A stretch of DNA of 49,640 nt from Bacteroidales bacterium (GCA_018400955.1 JAGYLH010000013.1:1-49640), one strand, 5' to 3'; positions 26,762 to 35,392 are shown, numbered from the stretch's first letter. Notes: generated from the sequence alone by a model not told the origin. Program-made: numbers and translations.

Positions 26762-27613
26762 ATGTACAACAATATCAATGAAGACAACAACCTTAACCTG
26801 GTTCAGAATATTGAAACCGAAGCCTTGCTCAACGCTATTTATCAACGTTATGGTTATGATTTCAGGGATTACAATAAAGCGCATGTAAAACGCCGTATCC
26901 TCCACAGAGTCGCCCATACAGGATTAAAAAGCATCTCGCAACTGATGCACAAGGTTTTGCATGAGGATCAATTTTTCGACTTGATATTGAGGGATTTATC
27001 AATCAATGTGACGGAAATGTACCGCGATCCATCTTTTTATGCCGTGATGCGTAAGGAGGTGATCCCCATTTTAAAAACCTACCCCTACCTGAAAGTTTGG
27101 CATGCAGGATGTGCTACAGGCGAAGAAGTATATAGCTTCGCTATTTTGCTGCAAGAGGAAGGATTGTACGAGCGCACGCAACTTTACGCAACTGACTTCA
27201 ATCCGTTGGTGCTCGACACTGCAAAAAAAGGCATTTACCCCATAAACCGGATCAAAGATTATACAACAAATTACCAAATGTCGGGCGGCATCAACTCATT
27301 TTCTGATTACTATGTTGCACGCTACGATTCAGTAATTTTGGACCAGTCCTTAAAGAAAAATATCGTGTTTGCAGAGCACAACCTGGTTACCGACAGTGTT
27401 TTTGCTGAAACCAACCTCATCATTTGCCGTAATGTGTTGATTTATTTTAATAAGGAACTTCAAAACAGGGTGGTCAAACTGTTTACTGATAGCCTTGTCA
27501 AAGGCGGCTATCTGGGGCTGGGTTCCAAGGAAAACCTCATGTTCACAGAAGTGTTTGACCAATACCAGGTTGTTGATGGAAAAGAAAAAGTGTATAAGAA
27601 GAAAGTTGTTTGA
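26762..27613 (+). CDS. CheR-type protein-glutamate O-methyltransferase
   Basis: This 283-residue methyltransferase transfers methyl groups from S-adenosylmethionine to glutamates of coiled-coil signalling proteins. The N-terminal helical CheR_N part contains RYGYDFRDYNKAHVKRRI near residues 29-46. The SAM-binding motif is KVWHAGCATGEEVYSFAI near residues 112-129, followed by LYATDFNPLVLD and NLIICRNVLIYFN (about 218-230), which are CheR hallmarks. It is stand-alone (no TPR or CheB fusion) and is coupled to the preceding hybrid kinase by a 3-base gap. No methyl-accepting chemotaxis protein, CheA or CheW is present in the window. Its target may therefore be the long coiled coils of the neighbouring membrane kinases; that is inference. 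Confidence 0.9.
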   Translation: MYNNINEDNNLNLVQNIETEALLNAIYQRYGYDFRDYNKAHVKRRILHRVAHTGLKSISQLMHKVLHEDQFFDLILRDLSINVTEMYRDPSFYAVMRKEVIPILKTYPYLKVWHAGCATGEEVYSFAILLQEEGLYERTQLYATDFNPLVLDTAKKGIYPINRIKDYTTNYQMSGGINSFSDYYVARYDSVILDQSLKKNIVFAEHNLVTDSVFAETNLIICRNVLIYFNKELQNRVVKLFTDSLVKGGYLGLGSKENLMFTEVFDQYQVVDGKEKVYKKKVV

Positions 27614-27712
27614 GAAAATCAGCTATTGATTTTTTGAAATTCTAAAAGTCATTTGTAACTAATCAATGTGTTGAAAAGCAATAATAATGAGGGTTAATCA
27701 ATCTTGTCTATC

Positions 27713-27811
27713 CTTTGTGTAACTTTGTGCTTCTCTGCGCTTCCGCAAGTGCGGAATTGTGTAATAGCTGTTTCACAAAGAGCCACAAAGAAGACACTGA
27801 GTTACACAAAG
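27713..27811. repeat. imperfect long inverted repeat (TTTGTGTAACT type)
   Basis: The left arm begins CTTTGTGTAACTTTGTG (27713) and the right arm ends GTTACACAAAG (27811), with further matches inside (TTCT and AGAAG blocks). A small perfect hairpin, TTCCGC-AAGT-GCGGAA, lies at 27741-27756 in the loop. It fills most of the cheR-cheB gap. It resembles repetitive low-complexity intergenic elements of Bacteroidota, and may separate the transcription of the two genes. Confidence 0.5.
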
Positions 27812-27896
27812 TAATAAAGTAATGTTGAAGATCAATATACATTTTAGCAGTGATTAGTTACAATTATTTATATAAACAGCAGGAGAAACAAAACGG

Positions 27897-28475
27897 GTGA
27901 GTAATAAAATGTACCAAGCGATTGTCATTGGGTCATCAGCTGGCGGGCTTCATGCAGTGAAGACTGTAATTACGGGGTTGCCACAAACTTTTCAAACACC
28001 TATATTAATAGTGCAGCACCTAAGCCCCCATTCCGACAATTTCATGGCACGTTACCTGAATCAGTTGACACATTTGCAAGTGAAGGAAGCTGATGAAAAA
28101 GAGCCTGTACGGCCAGGACATGTGTATATTGCACCTCCAAATTTTCACCTGCTTGTGGAAGAAGATTACAGTCTGAGCCTTTCGGTAGAGGAAAAAGTAA
28201 ATTATGCCAGGCCATCAATAGATGTGCTTTTCGAAACAGCAGCCATGGCTTACGGCCCTCGTTTGATAGGCCTCTTGTTAACCGGCGCCAACAATGATGG
28301 TGCTCGCGGTATTGAAAGCATCAAAGCGGCTGGAGGCACCACCATTGCCCAAGACCCCAAAACCGCTGAATCGCCCATTATGCCTTTAGCAGCGATTGCT
28401 ACCGGCAAAGTAGATCATACAGTTCCCTTGGAAGAATTGGCTGATTTTCTTACTAAAATTTGTGTGAAACCCTGA
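27897..28475 (+). CDS. CheB-type methylesterase, catalytic domain only
   Basis: This 192-residue protein is a stand-alone CheB catalytic domain without the usual N-terminal receiver. The expected catalytic triad is visible: S14 in VIGSSAGGLHAV, H41 in VQHLSPHSDNFMARYL, and D134 in LLTGANNDGARGI. It should hydrolyse glutamate methyl esters or deamidate glutamines made or used by the partner CheR. The GTG start at 27897 has an AGGAG 11 bases upstream; ATG at 27909 is an alternative. It follows CheR after 283 bases of repeat-rich spacer. Because the receiver is missing, control must come from protein contacts or substrate state. It converges with the minus-strand nuclease-like gene with only 2 bases between stops. 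Confidence 0.9.
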   Translation: MSNKMYQAIVIGSSAGGLHAVKTVITGLPQTFQTPILIVQHLSPHSDNFMARYLNQLTHLQVKEADEKEPVRPGHVYIAPPNFHLLVEEDYSLSLSVEEKVNYARPSIDVLFETAAMAYGPRLIGLLLTGANNDGARGIESIKAAGGTTIAQDPKTAESPIMPLAAIATGKVDHTVPLEELADFLTKICVKP

Positions 28476-28477
28476 TT

Positions 28478-29545
28478 TCATTCTTCCTCATCCACCTCTA
28501 CTGCACCAACAAACTCCAGATCAATAAACACAGGCAAATGGTCGCTAATTCCTCCGGTGTAGCGAGGACCAACATAAGTACGGAACAATTTTTGCCCCAG
28601 ATAGCGCTCATCCTCAGTGAGTAAAAAATCACTTTTAAATATTTTTGCACTTCCCGGTTTATACCGGATCCCGCTTGTTGCCTCAAAAAGAGGTCTTGAA
28701 ACAATGATGTGGTCAAATATTTGCCACATATGTTGAAATTTCAAAGTACCAATATGGCCTAAATCGTTCTTGTTGGTAAAAAGATGTAACAGCTCTTCGT
28801 GTTTCTTTATGTCATCAGGCGGAAATGCACGCAAACCTTTAATAATACTGTCGTCTTCGGGTGTATCATTAAAATCACCCATAATGATCACTTTGGCATG
28901 AGGTTTTACAAGCATAAGCGAATCAATATCAGCACGCAATGTTAGGGCAGCCAGCATACGTCGGGGTATAGACGCCAAAACACCACCAAAGCGCGAAGGC
29001 CAATGATTTACGTACACATGCACCGTGTCCATTTCGTTAACAATAAAATCAGCATATAAAATATCGCGTGTTCTGAAATCCGGATTTTCCGGGTCTTTAA
29101 CCGGAATTGGCCTGCTGCTAATCAGCTGCAAATGATCAAGGCGATAAATTAGCGCAGCATCTATGCCCCTGAAATCGGGTGAAGGATAATGCACATAGCT
29201 ATAATTTGAGTTATTAAGCGGGGTACGGTAAATCAGGTCTTCCAGCACAACGTCATTCTCAATCTCACAAAAACCAACCAAGGAAGGTGCTTCCCATCCA
29301 CCAAGTGCCATGATAACACGATAAACATCATTTCGCTTTTTGTAATAACGGTAAGTAGTCCAGCGCTGCTCACCATCAGGTGTAAAAGCATTGTAATCGC
29401 GGGTGCTGTCAACATGTGTATCAAAAAAATTCTCCAGGTTGTAAAAAGCAAAACGGTATTTTTCCTGACCCTCCATCTGAGCAATGGCCGAGGTACCCAA
29501 AAATGCAATCAGCAAACATAAAAGTACAAATTGATTCAGTTTCAT
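28478..29545 (-). CDS. secreted endonuclease/exonuclease/phosphatase family protein
   Basis: This 355-residue exported protein has a signal peptide at residues 1-22 (KLNQFVLLCLLIAFLGTSAIA). The EEP fold is marked by FAFYNLENFFDTH near residues 32-44, SLVGFCEIEND (metal-binding Glu), VNHWPSRFGG, KVIIMGDFNDTPEDD and the terminal GISDHLPVFIDLEF with the catalytic Asp-His pair. Related enzymes cut DNA, RNA or phosphoesters with Mg2+. Bacteroidota EEP proteins of this type are common but mostly without proven substrates. No T9SS domain follows. It has its own promoter region on the far side and ends 2 bases from the convergent cheB. Confidence 0.9.
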   Translation of the reverse strand: MKLNQFVLLCLLIAFLGTSAIAQMEGQEKYRFAFYNLENFFDTHVDSTRDYNAFTPDGEQRWTTYRYYKKRNDVYRVIMALGGWEAPSLVGFCEIENDVVLEDLIYRTPLNNSNYSYVHYPSPDFRGIDAALIYRLDHLQLISSRPIPVKDPENPDFRTRDILYADFIVNEMDTVHVYVNHWPSRFGGVLASIPRRMLAALTLRADIDSLMLVKPHAKVIIMGDFNDTPEDDSIIKGLRAFPPDDIKKHEELLHLFTNKNDLGHIGTLKFQHMWQIFDHIIVSRPLFEATSGIRYKPGSAKIFKSDFLLTEDERYLGQKLFRTYVGPRYTGGISDHLPVFIDLEFVGAVEVDEEE

Positions 29546-29591
29546 AATACAGTCATTACAAATAGATAGATGTGTGAAAAAAAGTATTTTT

Positions 29592-29599
29592 CAAAGGTA
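29592..29599 (-). promoter_or_regulatory. possible -7 box (TACCTTTG) of the EEP gene
   Basis: TACCTTTG on the minus strand fits TAnnTTTG and lies 46 bases before the EEP start codon. No clear -33 box is seen. Confidence 0.3.
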
Positions 29600-29735
29600 A
29601 CAAAAAGGCTTTACGATTTTTTCATAAGTTTGTTGTGGAAACAGGAGTAAATTAAGCAAAATTCTATTTTTTTATAAAGCCTAAAACCTTGTTTTTTAGT
29701 ATTCTAAAAAATATTTTGATTTTTTTTTGATTTTA

Positions 29736-29768
29736 GGTGGTGCACTTTTTATAGTTTTTGGTATTAAT
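29736..29768 (+). promoter_or_regulatory. 33-nt conserved element directly before the sigma-factor gene
   Basis: The block GGTGGTGCACTTTTTA, then TTTTTG and TATTAAT, runs up to the start codon of the sigma gene. The same 33 bases with 4 substitutions and no gap occur at 36703-36671 on the minus strand, upstream of the dockerin-like T9SS gene. It contains the palindromic core GTGCAC. It lacks a proper TAnnTTTG box, so it may be a promoter of an alternative sigma factor (perhaps autoregulation) or an operator. Its closeness to the ATG at 29767 would imply a leaderless or very short-leader transcript if it is a promoter. Confidence 0.6.
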
Positions 29769-30375
29769 GAGTAAGAAAAGGGAAATATATAGCGACGAGG
29801 AAATACTCGAAGGCATTCGGACCAGCGACAGAAAAGTGCTGGAGTACATTTACCGAAGATATTTCAAAGTTGTTAGAAATTTTGTCATCATAAAATCAGG
29901 AAGCGAGTTCGCCGCCTGGGATGTTTTTCAAGAGGGTATTTACGTGCTCTACGACAAAATTCAAAACAGTCAGCTTGAACTGACAAGTACTTTTCAGACG
30001 TTCTTTGTAGCAATTTGCAAGCACATTTGGTTGAATCAATTACGGGACAGAAACAGAGGTGAACTCGTAGATATCAATATAGGAGAATTGGATATTTTTG
30101 GTGTCGATGAAAATGAACTGATAGCCTTGAATAAATCCAACCTGCTTTTCAGACTCATGCATAAGTATCTGAACGAACTCAGTCCTGAATGCCAGGAAAT
30201 GTTGCGGTTAATTTCGGAAAACTATACCGGAGCCGAAATTGTCAGGGAGATGAACTACGGTTCTGTCTCCTTCGTTTACAACAAAAAGGAAAGGTGCTTT
30301 CGAAAACTACTTGAAATGATAAAAAACGACATAGAATACAAAACTAATATCGGTGATAATAATGAAAAACTTTGA
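29767..30375 (+). CDS. sigma-70 family (ECF-like) RNA polymerase sigma factor
   Basis: This protein of about 202 residues has sigma region 2 in YIYRRYFKVVRNFVIIKSG followed by AAWDVFQEGIYVLYDKI (about residues 29-70), and a region-4 helix-turn-helix in LNELSPECQEMLRLIS with GAEIVREMNYGSVSFVYNKK near residues 140-185. No anti-sigma fusion is present. I chose the ATG at 29767; an upstream TTG in frame at 29758 lies inside a conserved regulatory element. The last 14 bases overlap the next gene, whose N-terminus looks like an anti-sigma domain, so the two are translated together and probably interact. A shared element ahead of this gene and of a T9SS cargo gene suggests its regulon includes surface proteins; that is inference. 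Confidence 0.88.
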   Translation: MSKKREIYSDEEILEGIRTSDRKVLEYIYRRYFKVVRNFVIIKSGSEFAAWDVFQEGIYVLYDKIQNSQLELTSTFQTFFVAICKHIWLNQLRDRNRGELVDINIGELDIFGVDENELIALNKSNLLFRLMHKYLNELSPECQEMLRLISENYTGAEIVREMNYGSVSFVYNKKERCFRKLLEMIKNDIEYKTNIGDNNEKL

Positions 30376-31093
30376 AAAAATTACCAATTACCTGAAAGGC
30401 GAGCTTAAAGACGGTGATTTGTGGGAATTCCGCAAATCACTTGAAGTGGATGCCGAATTGGCAGCAGACTATAAACTTTATACCCAGGCAAATGCCCAAT
30501 TAGAAAACAAAAACAAAAGCAAGCTTCACAACACACTGAACAGCATCCATCAAGATGCCAGCCGCAAAGGAATCGTCAGGACTCTTGGCGTTTACAAGCT
30601 GACAGGTATCGCTGCTGCTATTGCTCTGCTTATCGGGTTTGGTACGTTCATGTTTAATATGTTTGGAACTTCAACCACACAACAGATGTATGCGTTCTAT
30701 TTCCAGCCTGAAAAATCGGTACTCAATGTGCGTTCTGCCGGATTGAACATGGAGCAAACTGTGATGCAGGGCATGCAGTACTATGAAATGAATAAGTTTG
30801 AAATTGCCATTGCCATGTTCGATATGGAACCCAGCAATTTGCTTGGCAAACTCTATGGCGGAATTTCCTATATGGAACTTAATGACTTTGACAAAGCGAT
30901 AGATTATTTCAACTCCATCATCCAACACAACGACAACCTTTTCATCGATCAATCAGAATGGTATCTCAGTCTCTGTTATTTAAAAACCAATAAAACGGCT
31001 GAAGCCAACAAACTACTTAACAAAATCGCAACCGAAAGGGGTGTCTTCAAAACAAAAGCCCAAATGCTGCTCAATGAAATGAAAAACAAGTAA
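30362..31093 (+). CDS. membrane-anchored TPR protein, putative anti-sigma partner
   Basis: This protein of about 243 residues has three parts. Residues 1-75 form a soluble helical segment beginning MKNFEKITNYLKGELKDGDL and continuing FRKSLEVDAELAADY, a pattern often seen at the N-terminus of Bacteroidota anti-sigma-type proteins. A single transmembrane helix covers residues 79-100. The C-terminal 140 residues look like tetratricopeptide repeats (QGMQYYEMNKFEIAIAMF, then LYGGISYMELNDFDKAIDYF and EWYLSLCYLKTNKTAEA). With the N-terminus inside, the TPR part is periplasmic. It overlaps the sigma gene by 14 bases and ends just before a strong terminator. I infer that it holds the sigma factor at the membrane; no zinc-binding anti-sigma motif is present to prove it. 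Confidence 0.75.
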   Translation: MKNFEKITNYLKGELKDGDLWEFRKSLEVDAELAADYKLYTQANAQLENKNKSKLHNTLNSIHQDASRKGIVRTLGVYKLTGIAAAIALLIGFGTFMFNMFGTSTTQQMYAFYFQPEKSVLNVRSAGLNMEQTVMQGMQYYEMNKFEIAIAMFDMEPSNLLGKLYGGISYMELNDFDKAIDYFNSIIQHNDNLFIDQSEWYLSLCYLKTNKTAEANKLLNKIATERGVFKTKAQMLLNEMKNK

Positions 31094-31133
31094 AATTTCA
31101 GTCGTCGGCTCCAGTCCGACACTTTCTTCCCCC

Positions 31134-31184
31134 AAGCGTAAGTACTATTCAGGGAGCTTAATTAAAGTACTTACGCTTTTTTTA
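31134..31184 (+). terminator. strong intrinsic terminator of the sigma/TPR operon
   Basis: Perfect 12-bp stem AAGCGTAAGTAC (31134-31145) and GTACTTACGCTT (31167-31178) with a 21-base loop, followed by TTTTT. It closes the two-gene sigma operon. Confidence 0.85.
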
Positions 31185-31765
31185 TGTCTATACCTCAAAC
31201 TATTTCAGGCAAGAACATCCCGGTGATTTGTAATTCAGCTACCAATAGTGCCATCCAACATTTAATCCTTCATCTAGCCACCAATAGGTTATAAACACAA
31301 CATTTACAAGGCAATCAAACTAAAGGCTGTATTGTATTAATGAACTGTTTTTTTTAGCTAAAAGTCGGCTTACCACCACCGCCGCTACCACCCAAGCCTG
31401 GCTGCAATTACACGAAAACATGCCACTTTCACACGTATCGAATTGTTTAACTAGGGCTTGCTGAAAAACTCAAAATAGACAATTCCGGTAAATATTATCG
31501 GTGCGCTGCACCTAAGGGATAACGATACTCTCTTTTTTTATAAAGATTATCGCCACGCTGTGGCTCATATTGAGGTGCGTAGCACCGTTACTATTTATTA
31601 GAAATCCATTACAGATGAGTGTTGGGTGCAGCGCACCGGTCCTTATCTGGTGCATAGATTTTTATTGTATTAGTACAAATACCTTGCAGAAACCTGTGAT
31701 GAGAATTCTCCTAATTATCACGAAAGCCAATTGGATAAAAGTTTTTCAGCAGACCCTAACTATAG
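31185..31765. other. non-coding stretch with palindromic repeats
   Basis: No convincing gene is seen here. The plus frame from 31570 has no recognisable features and runs across palindromes. From about 31485 to 31710 the DNA has the look of an interspersed intergenic element with GGTGC-GCACC palindromes. The first part (31185-31480) shows nothing recognisable. Confidence 0.5.
31500..31637. repeat. three GGTGC...GCACC palindromes
   Basis: GGTGCGCTGCACC (31500-31512), GGTGCGTAGCACC (31574-31586) and GGTGCAGCGCACC (31625-31637) are 13-base palindromes with a variable centre, spaced 74 and 51 bases start to start. They resemble REP-like interspersed palindromes. No transposase is nearby. Confidence 0.6.
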
Positions 31766-31900
31766 AGCAGGCTGCTTTACAAGGCACATCCTGTAAGCCA
31801 ATTCCACAAAATTGAGCTTGCCGGTTTGCCAAATGGTTTGTATTTGGTGAGACTGTGGGATGGAGAGCGGTGGTATGCGGAGAAATTGGTAGTGCAGTAA
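31766..31900 (+). pseudogene. remnant of a T9SS type A C-terminal sorting domain
   Basis: The stop-free frame 31766-31900 encodes RLLYKAHPVSQFHKIELAGL, then PNGLYLVRLWDG and WYAEKLVVQ before TAA. This is the end of a Por secretion (T9SS type A) sorting domain: the L.NGLYLVRL strand and the basic terminal K.VVQ are diagnostic. No signal peptide or upstream coding region in the same frame exists; a TAG at 31763-31765 cuts it off. It is therefore the 3' scar of a lost or truncated secreted-protein gene. Palindromic repeats lie immediately on both sides, which may mark the event that removed the rest. Confidence 0.65.
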
Positions 31901-31917
31901 ATCGCTTTCGGGCCGTT

Positions 31918-31939
31918 TTGCGAAGCATCCGCTTCGCAA
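31918..31939. repeat. perfect 9-bp hairpin (REP-like)
   Basis: TTGCGAAGC, loop ATCC, GCTTCGCAA. It sits between the T9SS remnant and the stop of the convergent CHAT gene. It lacks a T tract, so I treat it as a repeat rather than a terminator. Confidence 0.55.
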
Positions 31940-32005
31940 CCCCATATTGTAGCGTTAGCTATATTAACAAATAAATTGCTATTGTGATTTTACACTAGGC
32001 CGAAA

Positions 32006-35000
32006 TCATCTATTGTCCTTTAGGCGCTTGAGGCTCCGGTGCCGTCCATAGAAAAAGAGCAGAAGTGCTGCAAAAAGCGCAAAAGACAAAACAACCCACC
32101 AAAAAGTGCGTTTAGGGGGCGCGAGTGGTTCCGCATCACCGATCAGGATATAGGCCGACCAAAAATAGGGGTGCGATTTGAGCTGATTGGCTTGATCAAG
32201 AAAAGCCAGCTTGGCCTGCTGCAAAGCCACATCCTTGGGTATGCCAACACTAAGCAGTTTATAAAAGTGGTCCATCATCAAGGCCCCCGATTCATCGTGC
32301 ACCTCCCAGGCCGTCATAACGATGGATGGAACGCCTGCATAAACAAAGCCCCGTGTAAGGCTCATAACCCCCTCCCCTTGCTGTAATTTTCCGGCCCCGG
32401 TATTGCATGCACTAAGCACCACCAATTGGGCATTGAGCTGCAAACCATAAAGTTCGTAAGTATTCAAGGTGAAAGCATCAATGCTATCTGACAAAGGTTG
32501 AAAAATCAAACGGGAATAGAGCGGGTTCTGATCGTTTATCTGCGCATGCATGGCCAAATGCAAAATATCGTAATCTGATGCCACTTTTTGGAAATTCATT
32601 TTGTTTGCCTTCTCAGCATGCAGGATTCTGCCACCCATACTTGCTTTTACATTTTCTGCTTCTTCAAGGGCAAATGGCAAGGGTGTTAAGTCCAGACCGC
32701 TGCGCAAATCAGGACTTATAAGCATTATATCGCTGTTTCCATAGTCGGGCACAAAAGCCAACAAACTCCTGCCCTTCTTCTTTTGCGGTTGTTTGCCATC
32801 GAATCGCAAAGTTGCAGAGTAGGCATAAGAAATAGCTGACTTTCGCAATAGATAGGACAGGTCGTAATATTCAATTCTGTCATTTTTCTCCGGTAATTCT
32901 TCAATCAGCAATTCAAATGGGATATATCCCAATAAACCGTCAGGAATAATGAGCAGGCGCTTATCAATGATGTTTGCTTCCATAGGTTTAATCAAGCTGT
33001 TGTACAAATGGTGCGCTGCTGTTAAAAACTCCAGGTAGTCGCTGTGCCCATGATTGGAAAAATCAAGTTTAACCTGCTTCCTGAGGGCTTCAATGGATGC
33101 ACTAACCGCAGCAGCCTCCCTGGAGCGGACGAGTTTAACCTGCTGAGGGCTAACGGCAAATATATACACCATATCGTTTGTAAGCACATATTCCAGCAAC
33201 ACCTCATCAGCTTTAAGTTGTTGCTGCACTTGATCTATATTTACCACCTGATTGTCGTAGCGCAAGGTGTAGTAGTCAGCATAGTTATTTTCGATAAAAC
33301 CCACCAAGCTGTCATATTTTCTGACCAAATTAAAATGGCGCGATTCAAGGAAAGAAATCCTGTTATGATCTGGTTCAGCACTTTGCTGCTCGTCAAAAAT
33401 CAGTTTTCGCAGGGAAGAAATGCGTTCATTCAGATTCCTTTCTTCCTCGGTAACATGCTGTGGCACGCCCCCGGCCTGCAGGGCGCTCATTTTACGAACC
33501 GATGAAAGCAACACGGCAGCTTTGCTCCTGCCCGAAAACGTGAAGGCCTGGCCTACATATTCTTTATCTCCGGTAAGCTCATAAAGCGTAAAACAAACAT
33601 CCATAACATCAGCCAGCATACTTCGTACGCCCTCATTAAGCAAAATACGGCTATCGTCTGTGATGCTCATGCCGATTCTATCTACCAGGTCCATCCCGTT
33701 TTTTAACAAGGCCAAACTTGCATACAACAATTCATCCTTGTTGGTTTGATCATACCACGAACGGTAAAGGCTCGCCCTCCCGGTGAAATAACTCATGATA
33801 CGCACATCTGCTATCCGGTCGGCCGATAAATTATCATTCAGCATCTGCCCGATGATGGGTTCGAATATTTCCTCAGCACAATCATACAGGCTATCTGCTT
33901 TTGTGAAATTGCCGAGTTCGTAATAGGACTGGGCCATATTGATGCAGGCAAAACCGACTTCCCTGTCTGTTGGGCCGAAATTCTTTATGAAAATTTTTAA
34001 TGCTTTTTCATAGTGTTCCAATGCAAGGCTTGGATTCTTGAAGTTTAAATAAAAATTACCGGCATGAATTAAAGACTGAGCAGTTTCGTAATGAGTGGCA
34101 CCCAACTTGTTTTCCGAGAATTCAAGTGCTTTTGTAAAGTAAAAGCTGGCACTATCCTTATTGCCAATCGCATCGTAAACATTTGCTATATCATTCAACA
34201 TCGATATCTTAGTAATAGGATCAACTTCTACATCAATAATTACATTTAGTAGGTTTTTCGCAGAAGTATAATCACCTGATAAATAATAGACATATGCCAA
34301 ATTTCGTTTAGCTGTAATGACAGAAGGATGCTCATTATCTAAAACCTTTTCGATCTGCCATAATCCATTCGAATAATACATTTTTGCTTTATCATAATCC
34401 CCTTGAATTTGCAAAATACCAGCTGTATTCTGCAGAAGCACTCCTAAAACGTATGAGTTTGTATAATCGAGGTCTTTTAATATTGATTCTGATTTTAAAT
34501 AGTATTCAAGGCTCCTCTCAATTTCACCTGTTATTGATAGAAATCTCCCATAATTCAGGTAAAAAGTGCCCAACTGCAAACTTATGGGTTCAAATAACTC
34601 CTCCCTTATTTCCTTTGATTGGTTTACCACCAACATTGCACTATCGAAGTCTCCTTGAATAGTCAACACAATAGCCATGTTTTGAAGCGCATCTGCGAGG
34701 TCAATATTCCTTAACCCATTTGCTTCACAAATACGCGTAGTCTCTCTATAATCCCGCATTGCTTGGTCAAACTCACTTTGAAAGAAGTGATTAACCCCTT
34801 TATTATTATAAATTTTCGCAAGTTCCGGGCTGTTCTTCCCTTGCAGTTCTTCAACCAATAAAATAATTTTCTCGTAATCAGAATTTGCATTAACAAAATC
34901 TCCCATATTTGATAAAATCTTAGCTTCCAAATATTTCTTTCTAGCAAACTGCAATTCATTCGAATCAGGAAATTTCTCCAAAATTGAATCGAGCTTTATC

Positions 35001-35246
35001 ACAACTGACTTTGCAGCTTGAAAATCATTTTGTGACCTATATAAATCACCTATTTTCAAAAAGAACAGTTATTACGCTGTCCGTTTGATAAGACAACTTC
35101 AATAAGGAAAGAATAAACTGCAATTGCACTATCCATTTTGATAGATCTTCCATGTTTCGGGCATGCTGCAAAATACTATCATACCTCACTTCATCATTTT
35201 TGTTTTGCTGGCAAATTACTTTGTCGCTAAATAAAATGGTGCACAA
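32006..35246 (-). CDS. TPR-CHAT domain protein (caspase-like protease family), frameshifted near its 5' end
   Basis: The main frame (32006-35059, 1,017 residues) has many tetratricopeptide repeats (roughly residues 1-450), a helical linker, and a C-terminal CHAT domain. The putative catalytic dyad is H838 in LHLAMHAQ and C885 in VVLSACNTGAGKL, with the typical GEGVMSLTRGFVYAGVPS after it. A transmembrane helix near residues 985-1005 precedes a basic tail. The 5' part (35046-35246) lies in another frame; changing one base in the five-base run at 35058-35062 joins them as TVLF-LKIGDLYRSQ within a TPR helix. The start is uncertain: FLCTILF and the following ICQQ look like a signal peptide beginning further upstream, perhaps at the ATG at 35281 after one more indel in a G run. 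Signal plus C-terminal anchor place the protease domain in the periplasm. Confidence 0.8.
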
Positions 35247-35331
35247 AAAAATTACCCCATATTTGAAAAACCATTCCTCATTTTATTCCAAAATTGATAT
35301 GCGAAGGTACTGTATCATTTACCAAAAACAA

Positions 35332-35360
35332 AAAAAGGAAGCAGTTTATGCTTCCTTTTT
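35332..35360 (-). terminator. bidirectional intrinsic terminator between the CHAT and dockerin-like genes
   Basis: Perfect 12-bp stem AAAAAGGAAGCA (35332-35343) and TGCTTCCTTTTT (35349-35360) with a 5-base loop, giving a T tract on both strands. It ends the dockerin-like gene and separates it from the CHAT gene. Confidence 0.8.
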
Positions 35361-35392
35361 ACAATCGCTAATGTGTCATTTTATCTACTTGA

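Noticed and set aside
31570..31815. Plus-strand frame of 81 codons
   Set aside because: It crosses palindromic repeats, has no family features, and is in a different frame from the T9SS sorting-domain remnant it overlaps.
31766..31900. A complete small gene
   Set aside because: No in-frame start codon or signal peptide; only the end of a T9SS sorting domain is present.
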